Shown here: piece after piece, positions 43,713-52,241 of the stretch
How positions within the stretch are numbered: the first letter of the stretch is position 1
Layout: each line of letters starts with the position of its first letter
Assembly (NCBI RefSeq): GCF_000269985.1
Contig: NC_016109.1
Coordinates: forward strand, 4,836,001-4,900,000
Reading direction: 5' to 3'
DNA length: 64,000 nt
Source of the DNA: Kitasatospora setae KM-6054
GTDB lineage: Bacteria; Actinomycetota; Actinomycetes; Streptomycetales; Streptomycetaceae
Notes under the pieces: model-generated
Seen by the model: only the letters and a program-made list of their open reading frames with translations
The model's database searches: none
What the model was told of the DNA's origin: nothing
Position numbers and translations under genes: made by a program

Positions 43713-43718
43713 ATTCTG
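43713..43718 (-). promoter_or_regulatory. -10 hexamer CAGAAT, leaderless type
   Basis: CAGAAT plus 7 nt before ATG 43705 on the minus strand. Confidence 0.4.
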
Positions 43719-43784
43719 CTCCTGTCCGGGGGGTGGGTCGCCATGGCCTAGCCTATATGTAGTTCACCGACTTATCTCGCACAC

Positions 43785-43813
43785 TTGAGTAGTTCGCTCC
43801 GGCCCGCTATACA
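43785..43813 (+). promoter_or_regulatory. Promoter of the ABC exporter operon
   Basis: TTGAGT (43785-43790), 17 nt, TATACA (43808-43813): a good sigma-70 match in a local AT-rich stretch 42 nt before the ATPase start. Confidence 0.6.
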
Positions 43814-43824
43814 TACTCGGTATG
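43812..43824. promoter_or_regulatory. Candidate PadR operator CATAC-TCG-GTATG
   Basis: Perfect 5-3-5 palindrome overlapping the -10 and likely transcription start of the ABC operon. A TATATGTAG word at 43754-43762 recurs at 47392-47400 right before the padR start, supporting a shared regulator. Confidence 0.5.
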
Positions 43825-43854
43825 CAAGATGTTCCGCTGTTCCGAGGGGGAGCC

Positions 43855-44574
43855 ATGACCGGACCGAACGCGCAGGCCGTCCTGCGCCTGGAGGGGGTCG
43901 GCCGCACGCACGGCCGGGGCGCGGCCGAAGTGCACGCGCTGCGCCGGATCGACCTGGAGCTGCGGGCCGGGGAGTTCCTGGCCGTGATGGGACCGTCCGG
44001 CTCCGGCAAGTCCACCCTGCTCGCGCTGGCCGGCGGCCTGGACCGCCCCTCCATCGGCCGGGTGCTGGTCGAGGGCGCCCCGCTGGAGGGCCTGAGCCGG
44101 GCCGGCCTGGCGGACGTCCGCCGCCGCTCGGTCGGCTACGTGTTCCAGGCGTACAACCTGCTGCCGTCGCTGACCGCCGCCGAGAACATCGCGCTGCCGC
44201 GCGAACTGGAGGGCGTCGGAGCCCGTGCCGCCCGCGCCGAGGCGCTCGCCGTGCTCGCCGAACTCGACATCGCCGAACTCGCCGACCGCTTCCCCGAGGA
44301 CATGTCCGGCGGCCAGCAGCAGCGCGTCGCGATCGGCCGGGCGCTCTCCGGCGAACGCCGGCTGGTGCTCGCCGACGAACCGACCGGCGCGCTCGACTCG
44401 CTGGCCGGCGAGGCCGTGCTGCGGGTGCTGCGGGCCCGCTGCGACGCCGGGGCCGCCGTCATGATGGTCACCCACGACGCCGGCCACGCCGCCTGGGCGG
44501 ACCGGGTCGTCCGGCTCCGCGACGGCCTGATCGCCGAGGACGGCCGCCCCGCCGAAGCGGCGGCCCGCCGGTGA
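43855..44574 (+). CDS. ABC transporter ATP-binding protein, MacB/LolD type
   Basis: 239-aa ATPase: Walker A GPSGSGKSTLL, Q-loop VFQAYNLLP, signature MSGGQQQRVAIGRAL, Walker B LVLADEPTGALD, and the H-loop VTHDAG. The pattern is that of LolD/MacB-type ATPases that pair with FtsX-like permeases. ATG at 43855 follows GAGGGGGAG. It overlaps the permease start by four bases (GTGA). Confidence 0.93.
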   Translation: MTGPNAQAVLRLEGVGRTHGRGAAEVHALRRIDLELRAGEFLAVMGPSGSGKSTLLALAGGLDRPSIGRVLVEGAPLEGLSRAGLADVRRRSVGYVFQAYNLLPSLTAAENIALPRELEGVGARAARAEALAVLAELDIAELADRFPEDMSGGQQQRVAIGRALSGERRLVLADEPTGALDSLAGEAVLRVLRARCDAGAAVMMVTHDAGHAAWADRVVRLRDGLIAEDGRPAEAAARR

Positions 44575-47270
44575 GCGCCCTGCGGGCGGTGCTGCGGATC
44601 GCGCGCCGCGACGCCTGGCGGGCCAAGGGCCGCAGCGCCCTGGTCGCCGCGATGATCGCGCTGCCGGTGCTCGGCGCGACCGGCGTCGACGTGGTGCACC
44701 GCAGCGGCCAGCCCACCGCCGACCAGCGCGCCGACCGCCTGATGGGCCGCGCCGACGGCCTGATCGGCGCCCACGACCCCGGCCGGACGATCGAACAGGC
44801 GGTCTTCCCCGCCGACGGCGTCCGCACCCTGCCGCAGCGCCCCGACGCCGCGCCCGGCCCCGAACAGCTCCGCGCCGCCGGCACCGAACCCGCCGCGCTG
44901 CTCGGCGAGTTGCTGCCGCCCGGCAGCGTCCTCACCCCGGCCCGCACCGGCCCGGTCGCCGCCGTGCGCAGCCGCGACGGCCTGGCCGCCACCGACACCT
45001 TCGAGGCCGACCTGACCGGACGGCTCTGGCAGGGCCGGATCGACCTGGTCGCCGGCCGCGCCCCCGCCGCCCCGCACGAGGCCGCCGCCACCCGCGCCCT
45101 GCTGGACGCCGCCGGCCTGCGGATCGGCGACACCGTCACCGTCCGCGGCCTGGAGTCCACCCCGTTCACCCTGACCGGCACCGTCGAGCACCCCGGCGAC
45201 CTGAACGCCGTCGAACTCGTCGCCCGCCCCGGCGAGTTGTACCGGCAGCTGGACGAGGCGCAGGCCGCCGCCGGACTCGCCCCGCAGACCCCGACCGCCA
45301 CCGAGGCCGCCGCCCGCAAGGCCGCCTGGCTGGTCACCCTGCCCGCCGGGGCGAAGCTCGGCTGGGACCGGGTCCGCGAACTCAACGCGTACGGCTACAC
45401 CCTGGCCAGCCGCCAGGTCGCCGCCGACCCGCCCGCCGAGGCCCTCGCCCGGCAGGACGCCGTCGGCGCCCGGGACGCCCGCGAACGCCGGGTGATGACC
45501 GCCGCCACCACCGCCGCGATGGCCCTGCTCGAAGTCGCCCTGCTGGCCGGACCGGCGTTCGCCGTCGGCGCCCGCCGGGCCCGCCGCCAACTCGCCCTGC
45601 TCGGCGCGGCCGGCGGCCGCCCCGGACACGTCCGCGCCGTCGTCCTCGGTGGCGGGCTGGTGCTCGGCCTGGTCGGCGCCGCCGCCGGCTCGCTGCTCGG
45701 CGTCGGCCTGGTCGCCGCGCTGCGCCCGTGGATCGAGGAGTGGGGCGGCAGCCGGTTCACCGGCCTCGCGGCGCGCCCCGCCGAACTGCTCGCGATCGCC
45801 GCCGTCGGCGTCGCCACCGCGCTGCTCGCCGCCCTGCTGCCCGCCCTCCAGGCCGGCCGCCGCGAGGTGCTCGCCGGACTCACCGACCGCGACCCGGTCC
45901 GCCGCACCTCCCGCCGCACCCCGCTGCTCGGCCTCGCCGCCGTCCTCGGCGGCGCCGCGCTCGCCCTCTACGGGGCCGTCGCCGGACCGGCCGGCGGACC
46001 GCCCGTGCTCGCCGGGCTGAGCGTCCGCACGCTCTCCGTCCTCGGCGGCGCCGTCCTCGCCGAACTCGGCCTGCTGCTGTTCACCCCGCTGCTGCTCGCG
46101 CTGCTCGGCCGGCTCGCCCACCGCCTCCCGGTCGGCCCCCGGCTCGCGCTGCGCGACGCCGCCCGGCACCGCTCGCGCACCGCGCCCGCCGTCGCCGCCG
46201 TCCTCGCCGCGGTGGCCGGCGCCGTCGCGGTCGGCGTGCACGGCACCGGCGCCGAGATCCAGGACCGCGCCGCCTACCGGCTCGAACAGCCGGTCGGCGC
46301 CGTCCGCCTCACCCTGCACGGCGACGGCGACACCATGCCGCAACTGCGCACCGCCCTCCCGCAGGACCTGCCCGACCTGGGCGAACGCGCCGACCTCTAC
46401 CAGGCCGAGTACGTGTTCTGCGAAGGCTGCCTGGGCGTCGTCCACGCCCAGGGCGGGCAGCGCTACGGCGCGGACGTCGCCGTCCCCGCCGTGGTCGGCG
46501 ACCCCACCGCGCTGCACAACCTGCTCGCCCTGCGCGACCAGGACGCCGACCGCGCGCTGCTCGCCGGCAAGGCCGTCGTCACCGACCCCGCCTACCTGCA
46601 CGACGGACAGGCCGTGCTGCGGATGCAGGGCAACGGCGGCGAGGTCAGGGAGCTGCGGATCGACGCGCTGCTGGTCGAACGCCCCGCCGGACAGCGGTAC
46701 GCGCCGCTGGTCGTCGCCCCCGACACGATCCGCCGCCTCGGCCTGCGGGTCGCCCCGGCCGGCGCGGTCTGGCTGCCGTCCGCGCCGATCGGCGAACGGG
46801 CCGAGCAGCGCGCCGCCGCGACCGTCGCCCGGCTCGCCCCGCACGCCGAGTTCCACGTCGAACGCGGCTACACCCCGGAGGGCGGCACCGTCCGGATCGC
46901 GCTCGGCGGCTTCGCCGCGCTCGTGGTGCTCGGCGCCGCGACCGTCTCCACGGCGCTCGCCGCCGCCGACGCGCGACGCGAACGGGCCCTGCTCTCCGCG
47001 ATCGGGGCCCGGCCCCGCACCCGGCGCGCCATCGCCGGCCTGCAAGCCGGCCTGATCACGCTGCTCGGCGCCCTCCTCGGCACCGCCAGTGGCTTCGTCC
47101 CCGCCTTCGCGCTCCTGCGCTCCCGCGCCTCCGGCGTCCTGGGCGGCCCCGCCGTCAGCCCCGCCGACGCCCCCTGGACGACCATCGCCCTGCTCGCCCT
47201 GGGCCTGCCCCTGCTGGCCGGCCTCCTCGGCGCGCTGCGGCGGGACGACCCGGCGGGGTGGCGGGGGTAG
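44571..47270 (+). CDS. FtsX-like ABC transporter permease
   Basis: 899-aa integral membrane protein. An N-terminal helix and a ~270-residue extracellular part precede a first FtsX domain (three helices, about 310-430). A second set follows: helices near 450-530, another large extracellular part (530-780) with a pair of cysteines, and a last FtsX domain (about 780-890). Such transporters expel peptides or antibiotics or handle lipoproteins; the cargo here is unknown. Translationally coupled to the ATPase; padR follows 134 nt later. Confidence 0.88.
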   Translation: MSALRAVLRIARRDAWRAKGRSALVAAMIALPVLGATGVDVVHRSGQPTADQRADRLMGRADGLIGAHDPGRTIEQAVFPADGVRTLPQRPDAAPGPEQLRAAGTEPAALLGELLPPGSVLTPARTGPVAAVRSRDGLAATDTFEADLTGRLWQGRIDLVAGRAPAAPHEAAATRALLDAAGLRIGDTVTVRGLESTPFTLTGTVEHPGDLNAVELVARPGELYRQLDEAQAAAGLAPQTPTATEAAARKAAWLVTLPAGAKLGWDRVRELNAYGYTLASRQVAADPPAEALARQDAVGARDARERRVMTAATTAAMALLEVALLAGPAFAVGARRARRQLALLGAAGGRPGHVRAVVLGGGLVLGLVGAAAGSLLGVGLVAALRPWIEEWGGSRFTGLAARPAELLAIAAVGVATALLAALLPALQAGRREVLAGLTDRDPVRRTSRRTPLLGLAAVLGGAALALYGAVAGPAGGPPVLAGLSVRTLSVLGGAVLAELGLLLFTPLLLALLGRLAHRLPVGPRLALRDAARHRSRTAPAVAAVLAAVAGAVAVGVHGTGAEIQDRAAYRLEQPVGAVRLTLHGDGDTMPQLRTALPQDLPDLGERADLYQAEYVFCEGCLGVVHAQGGQRYGADVAVPAVVGDPTALHNLLALRDQDADRALLAGKAVVTDPAYLHDGQAVLRMQGNGGEVRELRIDALLVERPAGQRYAPLVVAPDTIRRLGLRVAPAGAVWLPSAPIGERAEQRAAATVARLAPHAEFHVERGYTPEGGTVRIALGGFAALVVLGAATVSTALAAADARRERALLSAIGARPRTRRAIAGLQAGLITLLGALLGTASGFVPAFALLRSRASGVLGGPAVSPADAPWTTIALLALGLPLLAGLLGALRRDDPAGWRG

Positions 47271-47391
47271 GGGAGAGGAGGACGGCCGGGGCCCGGGCAG
47301 CCGCAGGGGGAGGCCCGGGCCGACGGCCGTGGGCGTTGCCGCGCTGGGGCGGCGGGGATGGCGGGGGTGGCGCGGATAGGACGGTCGGCGA

Positions 47392-47397
47392 TATATG
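47392..47397 (+). promoter_or_regulatory. -10 hexamer TATATG of a likely leaderless padR transcript
   Basis: TATATG ends 7 nt before the padR ATG and is part of TATATGTAGGTGTATG, which resembles the palindrome before the ABC operon. Autoregulation is plausible. Confidence 0.5.
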
Positions 47398-47404
47398 TAG
47401 GTGT

Positions 47405-47749
47405 ATGACAGAACGCGCCCTGCAGGAGCCGACCCTGCTGCTGCTCACCGCCCTCGCGGACGCCCCCCGGCACGGCTACGCGCTGATCCAGGAGGTCGAC
47501 GCGATCTCCGGGGGGCGGGTGAAGATGCGTACCGGCACGTTGTACGGGGCGCTGGACCGGCTGCTGCAGCAGGGGCTGATCGAGGTCGCCGCCGAGGAGA
47601 TCGTCGACGGCCGGGCCCGGCGGACGTACGCGCTGACCGGGGGCGGGCGGGAGCTGCTCGCCGGGGAGGCGGAGCGGCTGCGGTCGGTGGCGGCGGAGGC
47701 GCAGCGGCGGCTGGGCGGGGCCGCGGCCGGCCGGGGGGTGACGGCGTGA
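47405..47749 (+). CDS. PadR-family transcriptional regulator
   Basis: 114-aa winged-helix repressor: EPTLLLLTALADAPRHGYAL, GRVKMRTGTLYGALDRLLQQGLIE and RARRTYALTGGGRELL follow the PadR pattern, short form with one C-terminal dimerisation helix. PadR proteins next to ABC exporters usually repress them until a drug binds. Its stop overlaps the next start (GTGA). Confidence 0.92.
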   Translation: MTERALQEPTLLLLTALADAPRHGYALIQEVDAISGGRVKMRTGTLYGALDRLLQQGLIEVAAEEIVDGRARRTYALTGGGRELLAGEAERLRSVAAEAQRRLGGAAAGRGVTA

Positions 47750-48705
47750 GCGCCACGGCGCCCGGGGGGCACCGGGCCGGGGTCGCGCTGCGCACCGTCC
47801 TCGCGCTGTACCCGGCGGGCTACCGCCGGGACCGGGGGGACGAGCTGGCCGAGGTGTTCGCGGACAGCACGGCGGGGGCCGGGCGGCTGGCGACGGCCCG
47901 GGAGGCGCTCGACCTGGCCGGGTACGGGCTGCGGCTGCGGACCGGGCTCAGTGCCACGGCGCTCGGCGGACGGCTGCTGGCGGTGGCCGCGCCGCTGCTG
48001 GCGGGGGCGCTGGCCGGGCAGGTGGCGCTGCCGGGCGACCTGCGGTTCTGGCGGGTCGGGGCGGTGGCCCGGGCCGGGTTCGACGTGCCGTGGCAGCAGT
48101 TGCCGGACGGCCTCGCGCTGCTGGGCCTGACCGTGGTGCCGGTGCTGCTGGCCGTCGCCGCGGCGTTCGGCGCCTGGCGGGCCGCGCGGACGCTGGCCGG
48201 GGTGGTCGTGCTGCTCGGCGCGGTCCAGCTGGCCGTCGCGGCGTTCGTCGCCCCGACCGGCTGGCTGCTGCTCCTGGACGCCACCTCCCTGCTGCCCTAC
48301 CTGGCCGCGGGCGGGATGCTGCTGGCCGTCCCCGCCGAGCTGCTGGAGCGTCCGGGCCGCCTGCTGGTCGCGGCCGGAGCGGGCGCGGGCCTGCTGGTGA
48401 CGCGGGCTCACGGCGGTTACGACACCTGGCGGTTGATGGACGGCTGGCTGCCGCCGCTGCTCCTGCTGGCCCCGCTGCTGCTGGTGGTGCTGGGCGCGGC
48501 CCGGGGGCGGCTGCTGCCCGCGGCGGTCGGGCTGGCGGTGCTGCCGCTGACCGCCTGGTTCAGCCTGTTCAGCCTGTGGGAGGAGGTCGGCGGGGTCTGG
48601 CGGCTGGCGCCGGTGGCGGTGTTCGGCGCGGGCGCGCTGTGGCTGGCGGGGCGGGTGTCGACGGTCCGTCAGGAGGGGCGGCGGGCGGCCCCGGGGGCGC
48701 GTTAA
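47746..48705 (+). CDS. Membrane protein coupled to PadR
   Basis: 319-aa protein. The first 60 residues (LYPAGYRRDRGDELAEVFAD) resemble the cytoplasmic start of membrane proteins often encoded directly after padR. About seven hydrophobic segments follow. No enzyme motif is visible. The four-base overlap with padR suggests that it works with the regulator, perhaps as an anti-PadR or sensor partner; that is inference. Confidence 0.75.
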   Translation: MSATAPGGHRAGVALRTVLALYPAGYRRDRGDELAEVFADSTAGAGRLATAREALDLAGYGLRLRTGLSATALGGRLLAVAAPLLAGALAGQVALPGDLRFWRVGAVARAGFDVPWQQLPDGLALLGLTVVPVLLAVAAAFGAWRAARTLAGVVVLLGAVQLAVAAFVAPTGWLLLLDATSLLPYLAAGGMLLAVPAELLERPGRLLVAAGAGAGLLVTRAHGGYDTWRLMDGWLPPLLLLAPLLLVVLGAARGRLLPAAVGLAVLPLTAWFSLFSLWEEVGGVWRLAPVAVFGAGALWLAGRVSTVRQEGRRAAPGAR

Positions 48706-48794
48706 CGGGACGAACGGGACGCCAACGGGGCACCAACGGGGGAGGAAGCGCGGCCGAACGGCGGTGGGGGCTCGCTCGGCGCCGGTCGATGTGG

Positions 48795-48800
48795 CAGGCT
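48795..48800 (+). promoter_or_regulatory. -10-like hexamer CAGGCT before cutC
   Basis: CAGGCT ends 7 nt before the cutC ATG; no ribosome site visible. Confidence 0.35.
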
Positions 48801-48807
48801 ATCGGAT

Positions 48808-49494
48808 ATGTCTAGACCAATGTTCGAAGTCATCGCGCTGACCCCCCAGGACGCCCGGGCCGCCGAGTCGGGCGGCGCCGACCGCCTCGAACTGGTCACC
48901 GACATGGCCGCCGACGGGCTCACCCCGTCGGTCCGGGACTTCGCCGCGATCCGCGCCGCCGTCGGCATCCCGCTGCGCGTCATGCTCCGCATCCGCGACG
49001 GGTTCACCCCCGGCGACCTCGACGACCTGCTGGCCCGCACCGCCGCGCTGCGCGCCGAGGGCGCCGAGGAGTTCGTGCTCGGCTTCCTCACCCCGGACGG
49101 CGCGGTCGACCTGCCCGCGACCCGGGCCGTCGCCGAGGCCGTCAGCGGCTGCCACTGGACCTTCCACCGGGCGATCGACCACAGCGCCGACCGCTCCGAG
49201 GTGCGCGCCGCCGTCGCCGACCTGCCCGGCCTGGACACCTTCCTGACCTCCGGCGCGGCGGCCGGCGTCGACGCGGGCCGCGAGGTCCTGATCGGCGAGC
49301 TCGCCAAGGCCGGCGAGCCCGGCTACCGCCCGCGGATCCTGGTCGGCGGCGGCCTGCGCGCCGAGCACGTCCCCGAGCTGCTCGCCGCCGGCTTCGACGC
49401 CTTCCACATCGGCGGCGCGGTCCGCGAGGGCGGCTGGGCCGGCACGGTCGACCCGGCGAAGGTCGCCGACTGGCGGGCCCTGATCGGGGGCTGA
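48808..49494 (+). CDS. cutC: CutC family protein (copper homeostasis)
   Basis: 228-aa TIM-barrel protein of the CutC family: FEVIALTPQDARAAESGGADRLEL, RVMLRIRDGF, EFVLGFLTPDGAVD, CHWTFHRAID and ILVGGGLRAEHVPEL fit. The name comes from E. coli copper tolerance, though the true activity of the family is unsettled. An ATG four codons inside is an alternative start. Ends at a complex hairpin. Confidence 0.9.
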   Translation: MSRPMFEVIALTPQDARAAESGGADRLELVTDMAADGLTPSVRDFAAIRAAVGIPLRVMLRIRDGFTPGDLDDLLARTAALRAEGAEEFVLGFLTPDGAVDLPATRAVAEAVSGCHWTFHRAIDHSADRSEVRAAVADLPGLDTFLTSGAAAGVDAGREVLIGELAKAGEPGYRPRILVGGGLRAEHVPELLAAGFDAFHIGGAVREGGWAGTVDPAKVADWRALIGG

Positions 49495-49546
49495 ACCGGC
49501 ACCGGCCCGCACCGCCACGCACCGGCTCGCACCGGCCCGGACCGGT

Positions 49547-49618
49547 CGGAGGGGCGCGGCAAGATCGCTCGACAGCGCCGCGCGCTGTCCTGCGCCGCGA
49601 TCTTGCCGCGCCCCTCCG
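49547..49618. terminator. Nested double hairpin between cutC and the helicase gene
   Basis: Outer 22-bp perfect stem (49547-49568 with 49597-49618) enclosing an inner 8-bp stem (49571-49578 with 49582-49589, loop CGC). It lies between convergent genes. Confidence 0.8.
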
Positions 49619-49654
49619 GCCGTTCGTCCGGGCCCGTCGCCCCAGCCCGGCCCG

Positions 49655-51751
49655 TCAGCCCAGCTCGGCCGGCAGCGGCTCGGTGTGCAGCACCGCCAGG
49701 CCGGATACCGCGCGGGTCAGCGCGACGTAGAGGCGGCGCAGGCCGGTGCGGTGGTCGGGTTCGCCGGCGACGATCGCGGCGGGTTCGTCGAGGACCACGT
49801 GGTCGTACTCCAGGCCCTTGGCGAGCGAGGCCGGGACGAGGGTCAGCCGGGCCTCGGCGGTGGTCTCGGTGCCGGGGTCGAGGAACGGCAGCCCGGCGGC
49901 GCCGAGCGCCTCGGCGAGGGCCGGGATCCGGGCGTCCGCCGCGATCAGGCCGACCGAGCCCTCGTGCCGCAGCCCGGCCCGGCAGGCGTCCAGGACGGCG
50001 GCGTCGAGCCCGTCCGGGACGTGCCGCAGGGCGAGCGAGCCGGGCAGGTCGCGGACCGAGGTGGCGGGGGCCAGGCCGGGGGCGATCGCGGGCAGCAGCC
50101 GGGACGCGTAGGCGATCACCTCGCCGGGGACGCGGAAGCCCTGGGTGAGCTCCTCGACGTGCGCGCCGTCCTTGCCGAGGTGGTGCAGGGCCTCCGCCCA
50201 ACTGCCGGTGGCCCACGGGGTGGTGCCCTGGGCGAGGTCACCGAGGACGGTCGCGGAGCCGGTGGTGCAGCGGCGGCCGACGGCCCGGTACTGCATGGGG
50301 GAGAGGTCCTGGGCCTCGTCGACGACGACGTGGCCGAGCGAGGGGGTGCGGTGCACCAGGTCGGCGGCCTCGTCGATCAGCACGGCGTCGGCGGCGGACC
50401 AGGGCGCGGTGCGGGCCGAGCGCGGCGGCTTGGCCCAGAGCAGGGCGGCCTGCTCGTCGGCGTCGAGGATCCCGTCGGCGGCGGCGGCCAGGAACGCGGC
50501 GTCGCTCAGCAGCCGGTGCACCAGTTTGACCGGGTCGACGGCGGGCCAGCAGCTCTTCACGGCGGCCTTCACCGCGGCGTTCCGGGCGACGGCGTCCTGC
50601 ACCCGGTCGTCGGGGGCCTCGCCGCCCTGCTCCATCTTGACCAGGACGGCGTGCGCGATCCGCTGCGGCAGGGCCTCCAGGGCGGCGCCGTAGCGGATCT
50701 CGCGCTCCGCCAACTCCCGGACGATCTGCTCCAGTTCGTACGCGGGCAGCCGCCAGCGCCGGGAGCCGCGGACCACCACGCAGGGCTCGGTGGGCAGCGT
50801 GATCCCGGCCCGGACGGCGTTGCGCAGGACGGCTGCCATCCGGGCGTCGCCCTTGAGCCGGGCGGTGTCGGCGCTGTCGGTGCCGCGGACCTCGACGTGG
50901 CCGACCAGCTCCTGCACGGTGGCCTGGGCGACGTCCAGCTCGCCGAGGGCGGGCAGCACCTGCTCGATGTACCGCAGGAAGGAGCGGTTCGGGCCGACCA
51001 CCAGGGTGCCGGTGCGGGCGAGGCGCTCGCGGTGCGCGTACAGCAGGTAGGCGACGCGGTGCAGGCCGACGGCGGTCTTCCCGGTGCCGGGGGCGCCCTG
51101 GACGCAGATGGTGCCGGTGACGTCGGCGCGGACGATCTCGTCCTGCTCGGGCTGGATGGTGGCGACGATGTCGCGCATCGGGCCGACGCGGGGCTTCTCG
51201 ATCTCGGCGGCGAGCAGTGCGGACCGGCTGTCCGCCTCGTCCGGGTCGGAGAGGTTCTCGTCCTCGTAGGCGGTCAGCTCGCCGCCGGTGTAGCCGAAGC
51301 GGCGGCGCTTGGCGACGTCCAGCGGCTCGGTGCGGCTGGCCCGGTAGAACGGCTGGGAGACCGGGGCGCGCCAGTCGATCACCATCGGGTCGCCGCCCGC
51401 GTCGTGCACGTGCCGGCGGCCGATGTAGAAGCGCTCGCCGCCGCCGCCCTCGGACTCGGCCTCGCTGATCGCGTGCAGGTAGTCGAGCCGGCCGAAGAAC
51501 AGCGGGGTGTGCGCGAGGTCGGCGAGGGCCTTGATCCGCTCGTCGACCTGCTTGCGCAGCACCAGGGAGGAGACCCAGGTGCCGGTGACGTCGCGCAGGT
51601 CGAGCGACTCGACGTCCTCGCGCATCGCCTTCAGGGCGGCCCGGGAGGCGGCCAGGTGCGCGCGCTCGCGGCCCAGCGGGTCGGCGTCGGCGGCGGTTGC
51701 GGCGGTGTCGAGGGTGTCGGCGGTGTCGGCGGTTTCGGTGGGGGAGTGCAC
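49655..51751 (-). CDS. HelD/HelR-like RNA polymerase-associated UvrD-type ATPase
   Basis: 698-aa UvrD-like superfamily 1 protein. Walker A is GAPGTGKTAVGLHR, Walker B VVVDEAQDLSPMQYRA, and the C-terminal helicase part ends in LRRLYVALTRAVSGL. The N-terminal coiled coil (GRERAHLAASRAALKAM) and the FYIGRRHV...DWRAP segment match actinobacterial HelD, which releases stalled RNA polymerase; the HelR subgroup also removes rifampicin. GTG start with GGAAGG 6 nt upstream. I see no clear rifampicin-associated element. Confidence 0.85.
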   Translation of the reverse strand: MHSPTETADTADTLDTAATAADADPLGRERAHLAASRAALKAMREDVESLDLRDVTGTWVSSLVLRKQVDERIKALADLAHTPLFFGRLDYLHAISEAESEGGGGERFYIGRRHVHDAGGDPMVIDWRAPVSQPFYRASRTEPLDVAKRRRFGYTGGELTAYEDENLSDPDEADSRSALLAAEIEKPRVGPMRDIVATIQPEQDEIVRADVTGTICVQGAPGTGKTAVGLHRVAYLLYAHRERLARTGTLVVGPNRSFLRYIEQVLPALGELDVAQATVQELVGHVEVRGTDSADTARLKGDARMAAVLRNAVRAGITLPTEPCVVVRGSRRWRLPAYELEQIVRELAEREIRYGAALEALPQRIAHAVLVKMEQGGEAPDDRVQDAVARNAAVKAAVKSCWPAVDPVKLVHRLLSDAAFLAAAADGILDADEQAALLWAKPPRSARTAPWSAADAVLIDEAADLVHRTPSLGHVVVDEAQDLSPMQYRAVGRRCTTGSATVLGDLAQGTTPWATGSWAEALHHLGKDGAHVEELTQGFRVPGEVIAYASRLLPAIAPGLAPATSVRDLPGSLALRHVPDGLDAAVLDACRAGLRHEGSVGLIAADARIPALAEALGAAGLPFLDPGTETTAEARLTLVPASLAKGLEYDHVVLDEPAAIVAGEPDHRTGLRRLYVALTRAVSGLAVLHTEPLPAELG

Positions 51752-52043
51752 GGCGGACCTTCCCGGCCGCCCGGCTGGACGGGGCGGCGGACTCGTCTTG
51801 GCTCACGGTGAAAGGACACCGGCCGGTTCCCGAGCGGCCGGCACTCCCACGGCTGCCGGCGGCACTGGCACCACGGTTCGGGAGGGGCAGACGGACGATC
51901 CTAGACCCGGCGCCGTCCGGGGGCGAATCCTTTTCCTCCGGGATCCCCCGGTACCGGGGTAGGGGGCGGGTACGCCGGGAGGACGAGGGGCGGCGCCGCG
52001 GGCTCGGGTCTTTCGGCTGATGTGCCCGGCCGGGTCGTGAACA
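51752..52043. other. Gap between divergent helicase and small-protein genes
   Basis: About 290 nt. It holds a perfect 14-bp palindrome CCCCGGTACCGGGG at 51946-51959 and a slightly less GC-rich stretch before it. The palindrome could be an operator. No further gene or RNA recognised. Confidence 0.4.
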
Positions 52044-52049
52044 TACCGT
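52044..52049 (+). promoter_or_regulatory. -10 hexamer TACCGT, leaderless type
   Basis: TACCGT ends 6 nt before the ATG at 52056. Confidence 0.5.
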
Positions 52050-52055
52050 GGAGAC

Positions 52056-52229
52056 ATGACGACCGAACGAGTGAACCCGCAGGCCAAGGGCGCCCGCGGT
52101 GTCCACGGCGCCCACCGCGCCGAGGAGCGCCGCCGCCACCCCGTCGCCAACGCCGTCCGCAACGTCGGCATCGTGCTCGACACCGCCGCGCGCGTCCTGT
52201 TCCTCGGGCGCGACGGCGTCAAGCTCTAG
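52056..52229 (+). CDS. 57-aa basic small protein
   Basis: ATG to TAG gives 57 residues beginning MTTERVNPQAKGARG and ending LFLGRDGVKL. Nearly every codon ends in G or C, as in the proven genes around it, and a clean leaderless -10 lies just upstream, so it is very probably real. A basic, His/Arg-rich first half is followed by an amphipathic helix (VANAVRNVGIVLDTAARVL). It converges with the XPB gene at 12 nt distance. Function unknown. Confidence 0.7.
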   Translation: MTTERVNPQAKGARGVHGAHRAEERRRHPVANAVRNVGIVLDTAARVLFLGRDGVKL

Positions 52230-52241
52230 CCGGCCGCCCCG

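Noticed and set aside
51946..51959. Palindrome CCCCGGTACCGGGG as a rifampicin-associated element
   Set aside because: It does not resemble the GGGGCTTGC...GCAAG-type element as I recall it, and lies about 195 nt from the helicase start.
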